Of a stretch of DNA of 64,000 bases, positions 62,301 through 64,000 are shown in pieces. This stretch comes from Nematostella vectensis (lineage: Eukaryota; Cnidaria; Anthozoa; Actiniaria; Edwardsiidae). The notes beneath the pieces are model-generated. The model did not search any database. It was not told the DNA's origin and saw only the letters and a list, made by a program, of their open reading frames with translations. The translations under genes were made by a program, and so were the position numbers. Where the stretch lies: NCBI RefSeq assembly GCF_932526225.1, contig NC_064045.1:434001-498000 (forward strand). The letters run 5' to 3'. Positions within the stretch are counted from its first letter, which is position 1. Every line of letters begins with the position of its first letter.

Positions 62301-64000
62301 GCACCACTGGAGTCCAATGGACTCCGTGAAATTTAAAAATTCATACTGCTAGTTTTGCCGCTGTTAATTTAACATATACCATTGTCTGGTCTTGCAAATA
62401 AATAATAAGAGATACTTTATACATTTCAATATATACAGAAATACTTTATATATTAATATAATATAAGAGTCTCCAGAGGGACTGTGAAGGCTGTTCCAAA
62501 AATGTGCTTATTATACATGTACGACCTACTTTGGGTTTAGAAGTTTGTGAGAAGTCATTGAATATCTTATTCGGTTTTGATTTATCTGGTGTACTGACTA
62601 GTCCTCGTGCAGGTGCCAATGGCCAGATTAGAAGAGTTCTGGGCTCTTGTCAAAGTCGTATTCGTTTTTTATTTTTCGGTGTATTGAATAGTCCACATAG
62701 TGTTCTTTGTTGAAGGGAAGTCTCAAACCTTCTGGGTTGGACCGCATATGGTACTTCTAAGAGCCTCTCGAGAGAACCAGCCTTATCTAGATTTTTTTGG
62801 TCCGTCCTGTCACGCCCAGGGCATGCACAAACAAGTGTGGGCCGCACCCACCTTCACTATTGTAATGGTCCCTCTTCCTTATCACAAGTCTGGTACTCTT
62901 AACATTATGTGGTGTCATTGAGTAATGTACTCTTACATGAGAGAGAAAGCGTCTTTTGTTTTAATTTTATATTGAAACCTGTGTCAACAGGTGTAAAGTG
63001 TATTAACACTAGCTTTACACCTATAAAATATCAACAACTATCTGTGATAGAAGTGGCTGGCGTAATGACAGCATGGCTTGCTTGAATCTGCCTTGTATTT
63101 GGCTAGAACTAGTTCTTTGATCTCGAACGGGTAAAGGGGCCCATGCAGGTAATTTTTTTTCACGATATACACCTTATAATTATAATTGATGTCCATCGCA
63201 ATCCCTGCTTCCTAAAGTTAGAGCCTAGTGCACCACTGGAGTCCAATGGACTCCGAGAAATTTAAAAATGCATACTGCAAGTTTTGCCGCTGTTAATTTA
63301 TCATATACCATTGTCTGGTCTCGCAAATAAATAATAAGAGATACATTATATATTTCAATATATACAGAAATACTTTATATATTAATATAATATAAGAGTC
63401 TCAAGAGGGACTTTGAAGGCTGTTCCAAAACTGTGCTTATTATACATGTACGACCTACTTTGGGTTTAGAAGTTTGTGAGAAGTCATTGAATTTCTTATT
63501 CGGTTTTGATTCTCTGGTTACTGACAAGTCCTGGTGCAGGTGCTAATGGCCAGATTAGAAGAGTTTTTGGCTCTTGTCAAAGTCGTATTCGTTTTTTTTT
63601 TTTCGGTGTTTTGAATAGTCCACATGGTGTTCTTTGTTGAAGGGAAGTCTCAAAACTTCTGGGTTGGACCGCATGTGGTACTTCTAAGAGCCTCTCGAGA
63701 GAACAAGCCTTATCTAGATTTTTTTGGTCCGTCCTGTCACGCCCAGGGCATGCACAAACACGTGTGGGCACCAACCCCTATCACTTTTGTAATGGTCCTT
63801 CTTCCCTATCACAAGTCTGCTACTCATAACATTATGTGGTGTCATGGAGTAATGTACTCTAACATGAGAGAGAAAGCGTCTTTTGTTTTCATTTTATATT
63901 GAAACCTGTGTCAACAGGTGTAAAGTGTATTAACACTAGCTTTACACCTGTAAAATATCAGCAACTATTTTTGATAGAAGTGGCTGTCGTAATGACAGCT
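62300..64000 (+). repeat. Last monomers; array runs off the right edge
   Basis: The copy at 62697 has several private changes (CTCAAACCTTCTG, AAACAAGTGTGG, CACCTTCACTATTG, GTCATTGAGTAATG). The last copy (63624) is of the type III kind with GTTTTCATTTTATA. The final 40 bases still match the monomer but have three private differences close together (CTATTTTTGATAG, GGCTGTCG). No array end is visible. Confidence 0.7.

Larger units (their letters stand above)
3351..64000 (+). repeat. Satellite array, about 65 tandem monomers of about 929 bp, all head-to-tail
   Basis: The same sequence recurs every 912-933 bp (mean about 929) with no inversion and no interruption. Landmark used: first base of the ATG or ATA in CACATGGTGTTC. 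It falls at 4171, 5100, 6030, 6960, 7889, 8819, 9749, 10679, 11610, 12540, 13470, 14400, 15330, 16260, 17190, 18120, 19052, 19979, 20908, 21835, 22764, 23690, 24620, 25551, 26481, 27409, 28337, 29263, 30194, 31124, 32052, 32980, 33906, 34839, 35768, 36699, 37611, 38541, 39466, 40395, 41321, 42251, 43180, 44109, 45038, 45969, 46901, 47832, 48763, 49693, 50624, 51552, 52483, 53407, 54337, 55261, 56191, 57122, 58054, 58983, 59914, 60839, 61766, 62697 and 63624. Monomers are AT-rich and differ by scattered substitutions and T-run lengths. Three types are recognised near monomer position 700: GATTCTCTGGTGTACTG (I), GATTTATCTGGTGTACTG (II) and GATTCTCTGGTTACTGAC (III). The array continues past the right edge. 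No gene lies in it. Confidence 0.98.

Noticed and set aside
3351-64000. CRISPR array or bacterial repeat locus
   Set aside because: The whole 929-bp unit repeats with no unique spacers, and the adjoining element is a BEL/Pao retrotransposon, a eukaryotic element.
63960-64000. Cluster of three private substitutions at the right edge
   Set aside because: It is too close to the end of the window to tell real divergence from chance; the sequence is still clearly the monomer.

Overview
This is eukaryotic, and by its retroelement metazoan, DNA. There are no bacterial-type genes or operons. It has two parts. Bases 1-3350 are the 3' portion of a BEL/Pao-family LTR retrotransposon on the + strand. 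Bases 3351-64000 are one uninterrupted head-to-tail satellite array with a monomer of about 929 bp. I cannot name the species; BEL/Pao elements are widespread in animals (insects, nematodes, fish, molluscs, echinoderms and others).

The retroelement shows the end of reverse transcriptase (FYVDD motif), RNase H, the zinc-binding integrase N-terminus, the DDE integrase core and a BEL-type C-terminal tail domain. One in-frame TGA at 2607-2609 separates the tail domain from the rest of pol, so this copy is probably dead. A polypurine tract at 3019-3029 abuts a 321-bp 3' LTR (3030-3350) that starts TGTTG and ends CAACA. The base after the LTR is already satellite (CCTGTCACG...), which is an internal position of the monomer. 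The simplest reading is that the element inserted into the satellite. The 5' LTR, gag and first part of pol lie off the left edge.

The array holds about 65 monomers and runs off the right edge. I see no host gene, tRNA, rRNA or other transposon in it. Monomers fall into at least three diagnostic types, and their order is a mosaic of higher-order repeats. From left to right: dimers of about 1860 bp (3.8-7.8 kb); a 4651-bp-offset repeat (7.5-16.1 kb); a second dimer (16.1-19.3 kb); a 4643-bp pentamer present twice in near-identical form (24.6-33.9 kb); three dimers of about 1855 bp (37.4-42.4 kb); a 1858-bp dimer duplicated with a readable junction (41.9-45.7 kb); a 1863-bp offset repeat (44.6-48.2 kb); and a 3.2-kb block copied about 9290 bp away (47.9-51.0 and 57.1-60.3 kb). 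One monomer type is absent left of about 21.5 kb and common to the right of it.

Each monomer contains several perfect dyad symmetries, including a 12-bp-stem hairpin, a 7-bp-stem hairpin and palindromes of 12, 12, 10 and 8 bp. Short open frames of 65-118 codons recur in every monomer, but they carry scattered stops, lost starts and mainly amino-acid-changing differences, so I do not call them genes. Array size, higher-order structure, dyad richness and an embedded LTR element fit pericentromeric or centromeric heterochromatin. That is an inference; nothing here proves centromere function. All identities were judged by eye, not computed.
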